64,000 bases of DNA from Candidatus Nitrospira nitrosa (GTDB lineage Bacteria > Nitrospirota > Nitrospiria > Nitrospirales > Nitrospiraceae). The notes below the pieces were generated by a model. That model was not told where the DNA came from. It made no database searches and saw only the letters and a list, made by a program, of their open reading frames with translations. Below are positions 56,803 through 64,000 of the stretch, piece after piece. The first letter of the stretch is position 1. The number at the start of each line of letters is the position of its first letter. The position numbers and the translations under genes were made by a program. The DNA is taken from contig NZ_CZQA01000010.1 in the NCBI RefSeq assembly GCF_001458735.1, forward strand, positions 1 to 64,000, given 5' to 3'.

Positions 56803-58194
56803 TTACCCTTCCGGCCGCATCTCCACATCCAATAGCTTGATCTTTCGGTGAAGATGGCTCCGTTCGATCTTGAGATCATCAGCCGTGCGGGAGATATTCC
56901 AATGGTGTTCTCGCAATTTTCGGCTGATGTACTCTTTTTCAAAGGCGTTCCGGGCATCACGGAGCGAGTCGTAGGACTTACTCAGAAGCGGAGTTGCCGA
57001 AGATGTGTTCGTTGGGACAACTCCGGTGGTTCGTCCCTGTAATGAGAGCGTGGCCTGTGCGGCTTCAATCGTAAATCCCGGCACCATGATCATGAGCCGC
57101 TCGATCAAATTCCGAAGTTCCCGGATATTCCCTGGCCAATCGTATTGCTGGAAGACGCCCATCGCTTCCGGAGAGACATCCTTCATCCGCAGACCTTGTT
57201 CTTCGGCATGCAACCTCATAAAGTGTTGGACGAGCGCCGGAATATCTTCCCGCCGCTCTCGCAATGGCGGGACCACAATTGGGACCACATTGAGGCGGTA
57301 GTACAAATCCTCTCGAAATTGCCCCTTACCAATTTCCTTTTCTAAGTCCTTATTGGATGCCGCCAACACCCGCACGTCCACCTTCATCAACTTCGTTCCA
57401 CCAACACGCGTAAACTGTTGCTCTTGCAGAGCTCGCAAGACTTTGGCTTGCGTACTGAGGCTCATGTCACCGATTTCATCGAGAAAGAGCGTGCCGCCGT
57501 TCGCCTGTTCGAATTGTCCCCGTTTCATGGAGATGGCACCCGTGAAGGACCCCTTCTCGTGGCCGAACAGCTCGCTCTCGATTAATGTCTCAGGAATGGC
57601 GGCGCAATTCACCGCCACAAAGGGATGATCCACTCGCGGACTATGGAGATGGATCGCTCTGGCGACGAGCTCCTTTCCGGTTCCGTTCTCTCCCCCGATC
57701 AAAACCCGACTATTCGTGGGACCGGCTGTTGCGATGAGCTCTCGTAGCCGTTGCATCACCGGAGATTGTCCGACCAGCTCAAATTTCCGCTCGACCTTAC
57801 TCCGTAAGGCCCGATTCTCCTGAGCCAAGCGATACTGTTCCAACGCTTGTTTCACGCGAAACGTGACGTTTTCCAGCGACAGCGGCTTCTCAATATAGTC
57901 ATAGGCTCCCAGCTTAATCGCCTTCACCGCCGTTTCGATGGACCCATGACCAGAGATCATCATCACCTGGGTAGTCGGCACAAACTCCTTCACCCGCCGC
58001 AGAGTTTCCAGACCATCCATCTCCGGCATCCAAATATCCAGGATCATAAGGTCCGGAGGATCCGTTCCATAGATCTTCAGCGCTTCAAGCCCGTTGGCTG
58101 CAACAGCAACCTCATATCCTTCATCTTCAAGAATACTTCGTAGAGACGTGCGAATGGCCTCCTCATCATCTACGATCAAAATCGATGCTGACAT
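56803..58194 (-). CDS. ntrX: NtrX-type sigma54-dependent response regulator
   Basis: 463 residues. Receiver domain (1-120; VDDEEAIRTSL, LMILDIWMPEMDG, YIEKPLS), sigma54-activating AAA+ domain (about 140-370) with Walker A GENGTGKE, the sigma54 loop GSFTGA (Ser for the usual Ala, as often in NtrX), Walker B GTLFLDEIGDMS, and a C-terminal Fis-type HTH (WNISRTADDLKIERSHLHRKIKLL). The partner kinase gene ends upstream with 78 bases between. NtrYX systems respond to nitrogen or redox state in other bacteria; the target genes here are unknown. Confidence 0.93.
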   Translation of the reverse strand: MSASILIVDDEEAIRTSLRSILEDEGYEVAVAANGLEALKIYGTDPPDLMILDIWMPEMDGLETLRRVKEFVPTTQVMMISGHGSIETAVKAIKLGAYDYIEKPLSLENVTFRVKQALEQYRLAQENRALRSKVERKFELVGQSPVMQRLRELIATAGPTNSRVLIGGENGTGKELVARAIHLHSPRVDHPFVAVNCAAIPETLIESELFGHEKGSFTGAISMKRGQFEQANGGTLFLDEIGDMSLSTQAKVLRALQEQQFTRVGGTKLMKVDVRVLAASNKDLEKEIGKGQFREDLYYRLNVVPIVVPPLRERREDIPALVQHFMRLHAEEQGLRMKDVSPEAMGVFQQYDWPGNIRELRNLIERLMIMVPGFTIEAAQATLSLQGRTTGVVPTNTSSATPLLSKSYDSLRDARNAFEKEYISRKLREHHWNISRTADDLKIERSHLHRKIKLLDVEMRPEG

Positions 58195-58272
58195 TTACCC
58201 CTCCAAGAACATCGACAATCGGTCGGCGACCGTTCCTCGTTTCGGCTGTCGTAGAACCCCTCACACATCTTG

Positions 58273-60630
58273 TTACACTGGGAGATCGAATTTAAACACG
58301 GCGCCTCTCGGCTGATTGTTGCCAACCTGAATCTGCCCTTCGTGATCAGTGATGATTCGGCGAACGATCGCCAATCCCAATCCGGTTCCCGTTTTTTTGC
58401 GAGTAAAATAGGGCACAAACAGCTTGTCATGATCTTCCGGCGCGATGCCTGGGCCTTCGTCCGCAACAGCAACCACCGCACGTCTGCGCTTGGTGTCGTA
58501 TCGCGTGCCGACCCACAGTCTCCCCCGTTGGTTCATGGCTTGAACAGCATTGTCAAACAGATTGACGAACACCCGCCGCAGCTGTTCGCGATCAAAGTTG
58601 ATGGGCGGCAACGTGTCATCCAACTCGATGACGAACTGAATATCTTTCTGCGCCTCACGATACAGCGTCACGACATCGCGAAGCACGTCGTGCAGGGACT
58701 GCCGAGTCATTTGTGGCGCGGGGAGACGGGCAAATTTTGAAAACTCATCCAACATATGTTTGAGACTGCCGACCTCGTTGATGATGACGTTCGTGGCATC
58801 ATCAAAGACTCGGTCGAGATCGGGAGATTTCTCGAAGAACTTCTTGCGCAACCGCTGGGCCGACAATTGGATCGGCGTGAGTGGATTCTTAATCTCATGC
58901 GCGACCCGCTTGGCTACCTCCTGCCAAGCCGCAACTTTCTGCGCCTTGATCAACTCCGTCAGATCTTCAAACACCAACACAAATCCAAGATCTTTGTTGG
59001 CTTCATCCCGCATTCGAGAACCTTTTAAGCCGATCGTGAGTAACTTGCCCTGGCTATCCAACTGGCCCTCTAAATCAAAGTCATCGCGCTCATCGCTCAA
59101 CATACGGACATAGGCCGTCTGAAACAAGTCCAGACCGAACTCCTTGAAGACATCGTTGGCCGGGCGCCCTCGCAACTGATCCCCGGCGAGGCCCAAGATG
59201 CGCTCAGCCGAGGGATTAAAGGTGGTAATCACCCCATTCCGATCGATCGACAAGAGGCCGGCGGCAATCGTATCAACCACCGTTTCAATGTAGGCGCGGC
59301 GGCGATCCAGCTCGACGTTGGTATGACGCAGCGTCAAGTTGGTCTCCTCCAACTTGGACTTACTCCCCTGAAGATCTTGGGTCATGCGATTGAACGACGC
59401 AATCAAGGTCCCGATTTCATCCGTCGCTTTAGCATCGATTTGTACGGTCAGATCCCCATGGGCCACCGCCTCGGTGGCCTCCGCCAAGCGTTGAATCGGC
59501 ACGGTGATACCACGGGCCACATAAAATCCGAACCACGTGGCACTGAAGAGAATCAAAACCGTCACCACCGCCACAAACAGATAGGCCCCGGCCTTGATCG
59601 GATTTTTCATCGCCTTGATCTGTTTATATTCCGTATATTGTCGACCGATCCCCTCCATCTTGGTCAACAACGACTCGGGAACGTAGGTTTCGACGACCAC
59701 GACACCTTCGATCTCGCCACGCCGGCTCGCGGAAACCACCGGAATCGCCGCGCGAACCAATCTCCCGGTTTTCGCCTCCTGAACCGAGGTAAACTCCTGC
59801 TTGCCGTTAATGACTTGTAAGACCAATTGACTGATCGGCAAATCCAAGACTCCGAGTGGAACGTCGGCATCCAAGGCTTTGGTCAGGGTCTCCATCCGAT
59901 TTGAAAACACCTCGATCCCCGCTACCCCGTATTCCATACGCTTTCTCGCCATGGCCGCAATCAAAAGATCCCGCTGGACCGGCGTCAGCAAATCCTCCCG
60001 AAACAATTCCTGGGAGATCGCCCGGGCACTGTTCACAGCCAGTGCGACATGCCCCGCATGCTGCATCCGAGCCACCTCATAGGAGTCTTTCATCACCTTT
60101 TCGATCTGTTCGCTGAACCAGACCTCGACGGCTTTGTTCACCAATCCGCTCGCCACGATGGCCAACAAGACGGTTGGAATCAGTGAAAACCCGATAAACG
60201 CCGCAATCAGTTTCGTGCGGAACCCGGCGCCAACCAGCCGATGCCGGCGCTCGAAATAGGCTTTGATCAAATTCCGGGACAGCAGGAGGACCAGGACTAC
60301 AAAACCGATCAGGTCCAGATTGACCAAGAGCAGAACCAGCGCGTAGCTGGTCGTCGGAAGGAACGAGCCCGTCTCTTCGCTCCCCGGAGCGACCACCTGC
60401 GAGTAATACAGCGTCAGGGCAACGCAAGGGATCAGGAGGATGAGAACGATCCACACCGGACGGAGATGGCGTGGTTTCGGGTCAAATTTCCGTGAATGGT
60501 CGGGCAAGGACCGATGCATACTCCGACTGAACACGATGGGTTGAACTTCGTCGACTTCTCCCGATGCTCGTCGAAATGTCCCGTTCGGATGATTCGGCTC
60601 AGGCATGCACGTGTCCTCGGGCACCCTCAA
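58273..60630 (-). CDS. ntrY: NtrY-type membrane histidine kinase
   Basis: 785 residues. Membrane segments near residues 50-70, 85-110 and 140-165 lead into a periplasmic sensor region to about 355, another membrane helix (AYLFVAVVTVLILFSATWFGFYVA, in parts), HAMP (about 370-425), a PAS domain (ETVVDTIAAGLLSIDRNGVIT), HisKA with the phosphoacceptor His in KRVAHEIKNPLTPIQLSAQRL, and HATPase ([41 protein letters not shown]). This matches NtrY, with a larger extracytoplasmic loop. The ntrX gene follows, so the pair is a complete two-component system. Confidence 0.92.
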   Translation of the reverse strand: MRVPEDTCMPEPNHPNGTFRRASGEVDEVQPIVFSRSMHRSLPDHSRKFDPKPRHLRPVWIVLILLIPCVALTLYYSQVVAPGSEETGSFLPTTSYALVLLLVNLDLIGFVVLVLLLSRNLIKAYFERRHRLVGAGFRTKLIAAFIGFSLIPTVLLAIVASGLVNKAVEVWFSEQIEKVMKDSYEVARMQHAGHVALAVNSARAISQELFREDLLTPVQRDLLIAAMARKRMEYGVAGIEVFSNRMETLTKALDADVPLGVLDLPISQLVLQVINGKQEFTSVQEAKTGRLVRAAIPVVSASRRGEIEGVVVVETYVPESLLTKMEGIGRQYTEYKQIKAMKNPIKAGAYLFVAVVTVLILFSATWFGFYVARGITVPIQRLAEATEAVAHGDLTVQIDAKATDEIGTLIASFNRMTQDLQGSKSKLEETNLTLRHTNVELDRRRAYIETVVDTIAAGLLSIDRNGVITTFNPSAERILGLAGDQLRGRPANDVFKEFGLDLFQTAYVRMLSDERDDFDLEGQLDSQGKLLTIGLKGSRMRDEANKDLGFVLVFEDLTELIKAQKVAAWQEVAKRVAHEIKNPLTPIQLSAQRLRKKFFEKSPDLDRVFDDATNVIINEVGSLKHMLDEFSKFARLPAPQMTRQSLHDVLRDVVTLYREAQKDIQFVIELDDTLPPINFDREQLRRVFVNLFDNAVQAMNQRGRLWVGTRYDTKRRRAVVAVADEGPGIAPEDHDKLFVPYFTRKKTGTGLGLAIVRRIITDHEGQIQVGNNQPRGAVFKFDLPV

Positions 60631-60746
60631 GACGGACTAACAGGTTTGGGTATCACTATAGCCGACATACCGAGCAGTCTCAAAGCCTACCGCACAACTA
60701 GCAGTGTCCGTAAACCGAGTCAGACAACAAACCGTAAGAAGGGAGA

Positions 60747-61142
60747 CTACTTCGGCGAAGCGAGCGTGACATACTTCATACGAAGGGCATAGAGCATGTC
60801 GCGCAGGACCGTCTGTTCGTCAGAGGTCAGATTGCCCTTGGTCTTGTCTTCCAAGACGGACAAGAGATCGATGATTTCCTTGGCCTGCGGCAAATTCACG
60901 GACATCGCCGGCTGCTGAGGATCGAACTGTTCTCCCATCAGCATGAGAGACGACGAGCCGAGCGAGATGACGAAAGACGAGAATGTAACAGGGGGTGCTG
61001 GAGCCGATTGGGAGGATTCAGTCGTCGTGGGGGCAGCTGTCGGTTGAGATTCGTGAGTGGTCGAAACAGCCGCAGAAGCAACCTCCGCGCCTCCGCTCGC
61101 CCGCCGATCGCGAATCACAAACCCTTGTTCCTGTTCTGCCAT
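60747..61142 (-). CDS. DUF1844-domain protein
   Basis: 131 residues from the ATG at 61142 (MAEQEQGFVIRDRRAS). The N-terminal half is Ala/Thr/Pro-rich and disordered-looking. The C-terminal half matches DUF1844: FSSFVISLGSSSLMLMGE, VNLPQAKEIIDLLSVLEDKTKGNLTSDEQ (in parts) and MLYALRMKYVTL. The function is not known. It lies upstream of ntrY with 116 bases between, possibly in the same transcript. The 208 bases upstream to the toxin remnant hold nothing I can name. Confidence 0.88.
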   Translation of the reverse strand: MAEQEQGFVIRDRRASGGAEVASAAVSTTHESQPTAAPTTTESSQSAPAPPVTFSSFVISLGSSSLMLMGEQFDPQQPAMSVNLPQAKEIIDLLSVLEDKTKGNLTSDEQTVLRDMLYALRMKYVTLASPK

Positions 61143-61350
61143 GGGACTCCTACCTCCACCATAAATGGTGGGGTACCCTACCATAGGGGCTTATCGGTCG
61201 CAAGCCAGGAACCATATTGGATAGATGGTCTTACGACGTGACGATACATCGTCCTAACATGACCAATAAGGATTGGATGATCTTAACGAGATCAAGGAGC
61301 AGGTCAGAGTAATTCGACGAGGTGAAACAGGCTACGCACAGAAGTAGCGG

Positions 61351-61670
61351 TCATGGGATAGGAACCTCGACATAACTGCCTGGCACGGCTGACTCAATGG
61401 CCGTTGCCACGAGATCCACCGCTCGTTCAATGCGCGGCCAACTGGTTGTCGTCAGCACAACGATTGCGATTGTGCGACCCGTGAGATTCTGCTGATATCG
61501 GAGATTCTGGTAGGTCGTGACCAGAACAGAAAAACCTCTCGCTTCGGATTGTTGCAGTAGTTCACCGTTTTTGAGATTACCCCAACCCCATTCAAAGGTT
61601 GTCGCGACCTGATGGGTGACAAGATACTTGCGAAGAGGGATTGGAGTACCCTGGTCGAAAGAACACGCAC
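61351..61670 (-). pseudogene. DUF5615-type PIN-like toxin, frameshifted
   Basis: Starting with GTG at 61670, directly after the antitoxin stop, the frame reads VRVL and then leaves the family sequence. One base further on, FDQGTPIPLRKYLVTHQVATT, GWGNLKNGELLQQSEARGF, SVLVTTYQNLRYQQNLTGR and IAIVVLTTTSWPRIERAVD read through to a TGA at 61351, a full DUF5615-type PIN-like protein. The break is a missing T in the run at 61658-61660. Either the toxin is dead or the run is a sequencing error or slippage site. There is no other start for the downstream frame. Confidence 0.75.
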
Positions 61671-61889
61671 TTAGGCCGCTTCTAGAGAGCGGGCCAGGTG
61701 CTCAAACACGGCGCGGACTTGCGCAAGCGTGACGCCAGGAAACAAGGCAATAAAATCCGAGACTTGTGCCCCATCTTCAAGGTTCTGGAAAAGGGCGGTC
61801 ACAGGCACACGCGTGCCGCGAAACACCCAGGCGCCACTCACACGTTCAGGGTCATGCTCAACGGCTGGACAAGAGGACCAATCAATCAC
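61671..61889 (-). CDS. DUF433 antitoxin
   Basis: 72 residues, an intact DUF433 protein: WSSCPAVEHDPERVSGAWVFRGTRVPVTALFQNL (in parts), FIALFPGVTLAQVRAVFEHLA. DUF433 genes commonly sit directly upstream of DUF5615 PIN-like toxins and encode the antitoxin with a winged-helix-like DNA-binding fold. Here the toxin gene follows without a gap but is frameshifted. The next gene region upstream (61890-62163) shows no feature. Confidence 0.85.
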   Translation of the reverse strand: MIDWSSCPAVEHDPERVSGAWVFRGTRVPVTALFQNLEDGAQVSDFIALFPGVTLAQVRAVFEHLARSLEAA

Positions 61890-62163
61890 AGAGTAATTCT
61901 ATGACCGACCATGAAGACGATTCAATTCAATTGTACGGGCCGGAATTGAGGTCGCACCTTGCTCTAGGCAATCTGACCTGCCGTTGCCTGCTTCAGGGAT
62001 GCACAATACAAGATCCGACCTCATAGGCAATTTTCCTGTACCTCAGCCCTGCCATCTCATTTCGCGTGCAGGCACGATTCAAGAGCCAACTCCGTACTAC
62101 TTTTCTCGAACGTACAATCTCTATAGCATCACGCAGTCGCCAGCGTCATGGGCTTGTTAGGCA

Positions 62164-63015
62164 TCACCACGCCTTTGCGTAGTATCGCTTGAGCCACGCG
62201 CAAAGCCCAGGCAACCCTGGAAAGAGTGTCCGTTCAGAGATGTTGTTCTGATCCAGCATCGCACGTATCTCTGGCTTGACGGCTGCAGCTATGACGATCC
62301 GATGAACCAACGCTGCATGTTGTGCGCTATAGTCCGCGAGGAAACTATTCTGGGACCCGGTCGCGCTGTTCATGATAGTCAGCATCCCCGATTGATTGGC
62401 AATCCGATCATCGAGGGACGGAGGTTCCCACAGTAACATGAGCCGTGTGCTAGGTTGCTGAGGTTCGTACGAGGCATCCAAAGCATCGAGGTCTCGAAAC
62501 TGCGATTCGAGGAGCCGCGTATCGTAGACCCACGCGACACGATCAAGTGTTCGTGTTGATTGATGGTGTTCTCGGTTAATTGCTCTAAGCGCGCCGGCGT
62601 GCAGACACCAAATCACGCCGTCCTCCAACTTTCTGGTTTCATCGCCACAGGCGAAATGCGCCGCCACAAACGGTGAAGCGCACCAGTCCAAGCACCTTGT
62701 GGGAAGACCGTTGTGCTGAGCGACAGCCAGTACATACCACTCGGATTTGTCGTCGAACGTCCCGGCCTTCGCATACTTCCTAAAACTTCGAATGAGTGAG
62801 CGCTCAACAGTCTTGCTATTGGAAGGAATGAATCCCGGTAATCTAACAATACTGGTTTCAAGAGGCCATTTGGCGCTGTCGGCGCCACGAAAGACGTACG
62901 GCGACCGCAAGTGGCCACCTTCATCCTCCCGGACCGGAATGATCTCACGCGAGTGCAATTCGCCTACAAGTTCAGCCCATGAATTGACAATTGTCTCAGT
63001 ACCAGGAAGTCTCAT
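62164..63015 (-). CDS. FRG-domain protein
   Basis: 283 residues, preceded by AGGAG at good spacing. The FRG domain spans most of the protein: SPYVFRGADSAKWPLETSIVRL near residue 38 (the FRG motif itself), WYVLAVAQHNGLPTRCLDWCASPFVAAHFAC (in parts) and the C-terminal LVHRIVIAAAVKPEIRAMLDQNNISE. The biochemical role is unknown; FRG genes are often in accessory or defence-type regions. It lies beside a toxin-antitoxin remnant, which fits an accessory origin. Confidence 0.85.
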   Translation of the reverse strand: MRLPGTETIVNSWAELVGELHSREIIPVREDEGGHLRSPYVFRGADSAKWPLETSIVRLPGFIPSNSKTVERSLIRSFRKYAKAGTFDDKSEWYVLAVAQHNGLPTRCLDWCASPFVAAHFACGDETRKLEDGVIWCLHAGALRAINREHHQSTRTLDRVAWVYDTRLLESQFRDLDALDASYEPQQPSTRLMLLWEPPSLDDRIANQSGMLTIMNSATGSQNSFLADYSAQHAALVHRIVIAAAVKPEIRAMLDQNNISERTLFPGLPGLCAWLKRYYAKAW

Positions 63016-63403
63016 CGTATGCTCCTAATAGCTTGCGACGGAAGTCGACAGATGCGATGCTTCCCTGATGCCTAACCGATCAGTATAAGAGCCTGAGCTG
63101 TCACCGTCTATCACACAGTTACGGTTCGTAAACCATATGGCATAATTTCGCCAGGCAGACTGCGTACACTAGACAGCCATCAATGAAGGATCTGCCAACA
63201 GATCATCGTCATTTTGGCTTCACGATACTCTAACAACTCCTAAACTGTTCGAATGTCAGAACTGCTTTCACTCATCATAGCATCATCATCCGTTATACGC
63301 GCTGCTTATTACGAACCAAGAACAAACCGCGCGTAGTCTCCTCCGAGGTGCGCTCACCGTCACCATTGAAGCCACCACCACCCTCGGTATACAGTGGCGC
63401 ACC
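63016..63403. other. Gene-free stretch upstream of mazG
   Basis: 388 bases without a supported gene. The last 100 bases are open in the mazG frame (reading TNQEQTARSLLRGAL) but lack a start codon, so I treat them as leader rather than coding. Confidence 0.45.
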
Positions 63404-64000
63404 ATGTCTGAACGATTTACCAAAGTGGTGGAAGTCATGGCGGCGCTGCGCGCCGTGAACGGCTGTCCGTGGGATCGCAAGCAAACCCACGAGTCATTGA
63501 AACCCTACCTGCTCGAAGAAACGTACGAGGTACTGGAGACAATCGATCAGCGTGATGCTCAGAAGCTCAAGGAAGAATTAGGCGACGTGCTGTTGCAAGT
63601 GCTCTTCCACAGTCAGATTGCGGCAGAGGCCGAGTCCTTTACGGTCGAGGATGTCTTGGAAACCCTGGCCACCAAACTCATCCGCCGGCACCCCCACGTC
63701 TTTGGTACAAGCGATCAAGTGACCGACGTGACGAGCAGCGAGCAGGTCTTGAGCCAATGGGAACAGATCAAGCAAGCCGAGCGTGAGGCGGCAGGAACCA
63801 AGCAGTCGGCGCTCGATGGCGTACCGAAGACCTTACCAGCGTTGTTGCGAGCCTATCAGGTTCAGGCGAGAGCGGCACGGGTGGGATTCGATTGGCCCCA
63901 CAACAGCACGGGCCTCCAGCAGGTCTTTGCCAAGATCACCGAAGAGGTGGAAGAACTACGGGAAGCGCTCGCTCACGCGCAGCAACAGACCAAACCAGAC
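63404..64000 (+). CDS. mazG: Nucleoside triphosphate pyrophosphohydrolase MazG (partial, runs off the window)
   Basis: The ATG at 63404 (MSERFTKVVEVMAALRA) opens a frame that reaches the end of the window with 199 codons. MazG hydrolyses nucleoside triphosphates to monophosphates, cleaning the pool and lowering ppGpp in E. coli. Family blocks: LRAVNGCPWDRKQTHESLKPYLLEETYEV (in parts), ELGDVLLQVLFHSQIA (metal-binding EExxD-type helix), KLIRRHPHVFG, and the second-domain start AARVGFDWP, EVEELREAL. Two tandem MazG domains are expected; the second is cut. Confidence 0.95.
   Translation, partial: MSERFTKVVEVMAALRAVNGCPWDRKQTHESLKPYLLEETYEVLETIDQRDAQKLKEELGDVLLQVLFHSQIAAEAESFTVEDVLETLATKLIRRHPHVFGTSDQVTDVTSSEQVLSQWEQIKQAEREAAGTKQSALDGVPKTLPALLRAYQVQARAARVGFDWPHNSTGLQQVFAKITEEVEELREALAHAQQQTKPD

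Noticed and set aside
61452-61670. 72-residue frame starting VRVLSTRVLQS after the DUF433 gene
   Set aside because: After four codons it leaves the toxin frame; the family sequence continues in the next frame, so this reading is the product of the frameshift.

Overview
The window looks like a chromosomal stretch of a Gram-negative, LPS-making, free-living bacterium, most likely a member of Nitrospirota close to Nitrospira. This is inference from overall gene style (Kdo/heptose genes beside lepA-lepB, a PyrR-led pyr operon that also holds sppA and an M48 protease, NtrY/NtrX, a squalene-synthase-type enzyme, many Sel1 and response-regulator genes). No rRNA or nxr gene is present to prove it. 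Most genes are packed in long minus-strand operons with short gaps or ATGA overlaps.

Layout. 1-2.6 kb: an IS3-family element has truncated an AAA-type ATPase gene downstream of plsY. 2.6-12.6 kb: an esterase lipoprotein gene, then an envelope operon read from a perfect sigma70 consensus promoter, lepA-lepB-rfaE1-kdsB-pyrG-kdsA-kdsD-pgsA; CTP synthase sits between the Kdo genes that use CTP. 12.8-15.4 kb: bioA and lhgO on the plus strand. 15.4-17.2 kb: an accessory patch with a ParDE-type toxin-antitoxin pair between two copies of a roughly 78 bp direct repeat, and an RHS/YD remnant. 17.2-28.7 kb: a pyrimidine operon, pyrR-pyrB-pyrC-DUF4149-carA-sppA-M48-carB, followed by greA and a SAM hydrolase gene; its leader carries a promoter, a PyrR-binding hairpin and a terminator, a complete PyrR attenuator. 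28.9-34 kb: a CorA-like protein, an exported YqgE-like protein, two Sel1 lipoproteins and a small exported protein.

34-37.7 kb: a regulatory operon acyP-rpoS-like-apt-dksA-queC-cytochrome c. 38.2 kb: tRNA-Pro(CGG). 38.3-45.8 kb: ald, a four-gene plus-strand cluster of small Cys-rich/Fe-S proteins, a squalene/phytoene synthase, htpX, two unknown proteins and an MFS transporter. 46-51.2 kb: yqeY and a phosphorelay set (response regulator with a Cys-rich tail, REC-GGDEF, GAF hybrid kinase with two receivers, free Hpt). 51.47-54.29 kb: a small decayed island in tRNA-Ala(CGC), bounded by a 25 bp duplication of the tRNA 3' end and holding a broken large serine recombinase and an AT-rich lipoprotein gene. 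54.4-61.1 kb: PilZ, purM-purN, ntrY-ntrX and a DUF1844 gene. 61.3-63 kb: a DUF433 antitoxin with a frameshifted DUF5615-type toxin, and an FRG-domain protein. The window ends inside mazG.

Across scales, the clearest unexplained structure is a dispersed intergenic element of about 122 bp with terminal inverted repeats (CAGGATG...CATCCTG). Four copies with recognisable ends and one partial copy were found, in both orientations; three end at, or one base from, the stop codon of the neighbouring gene.
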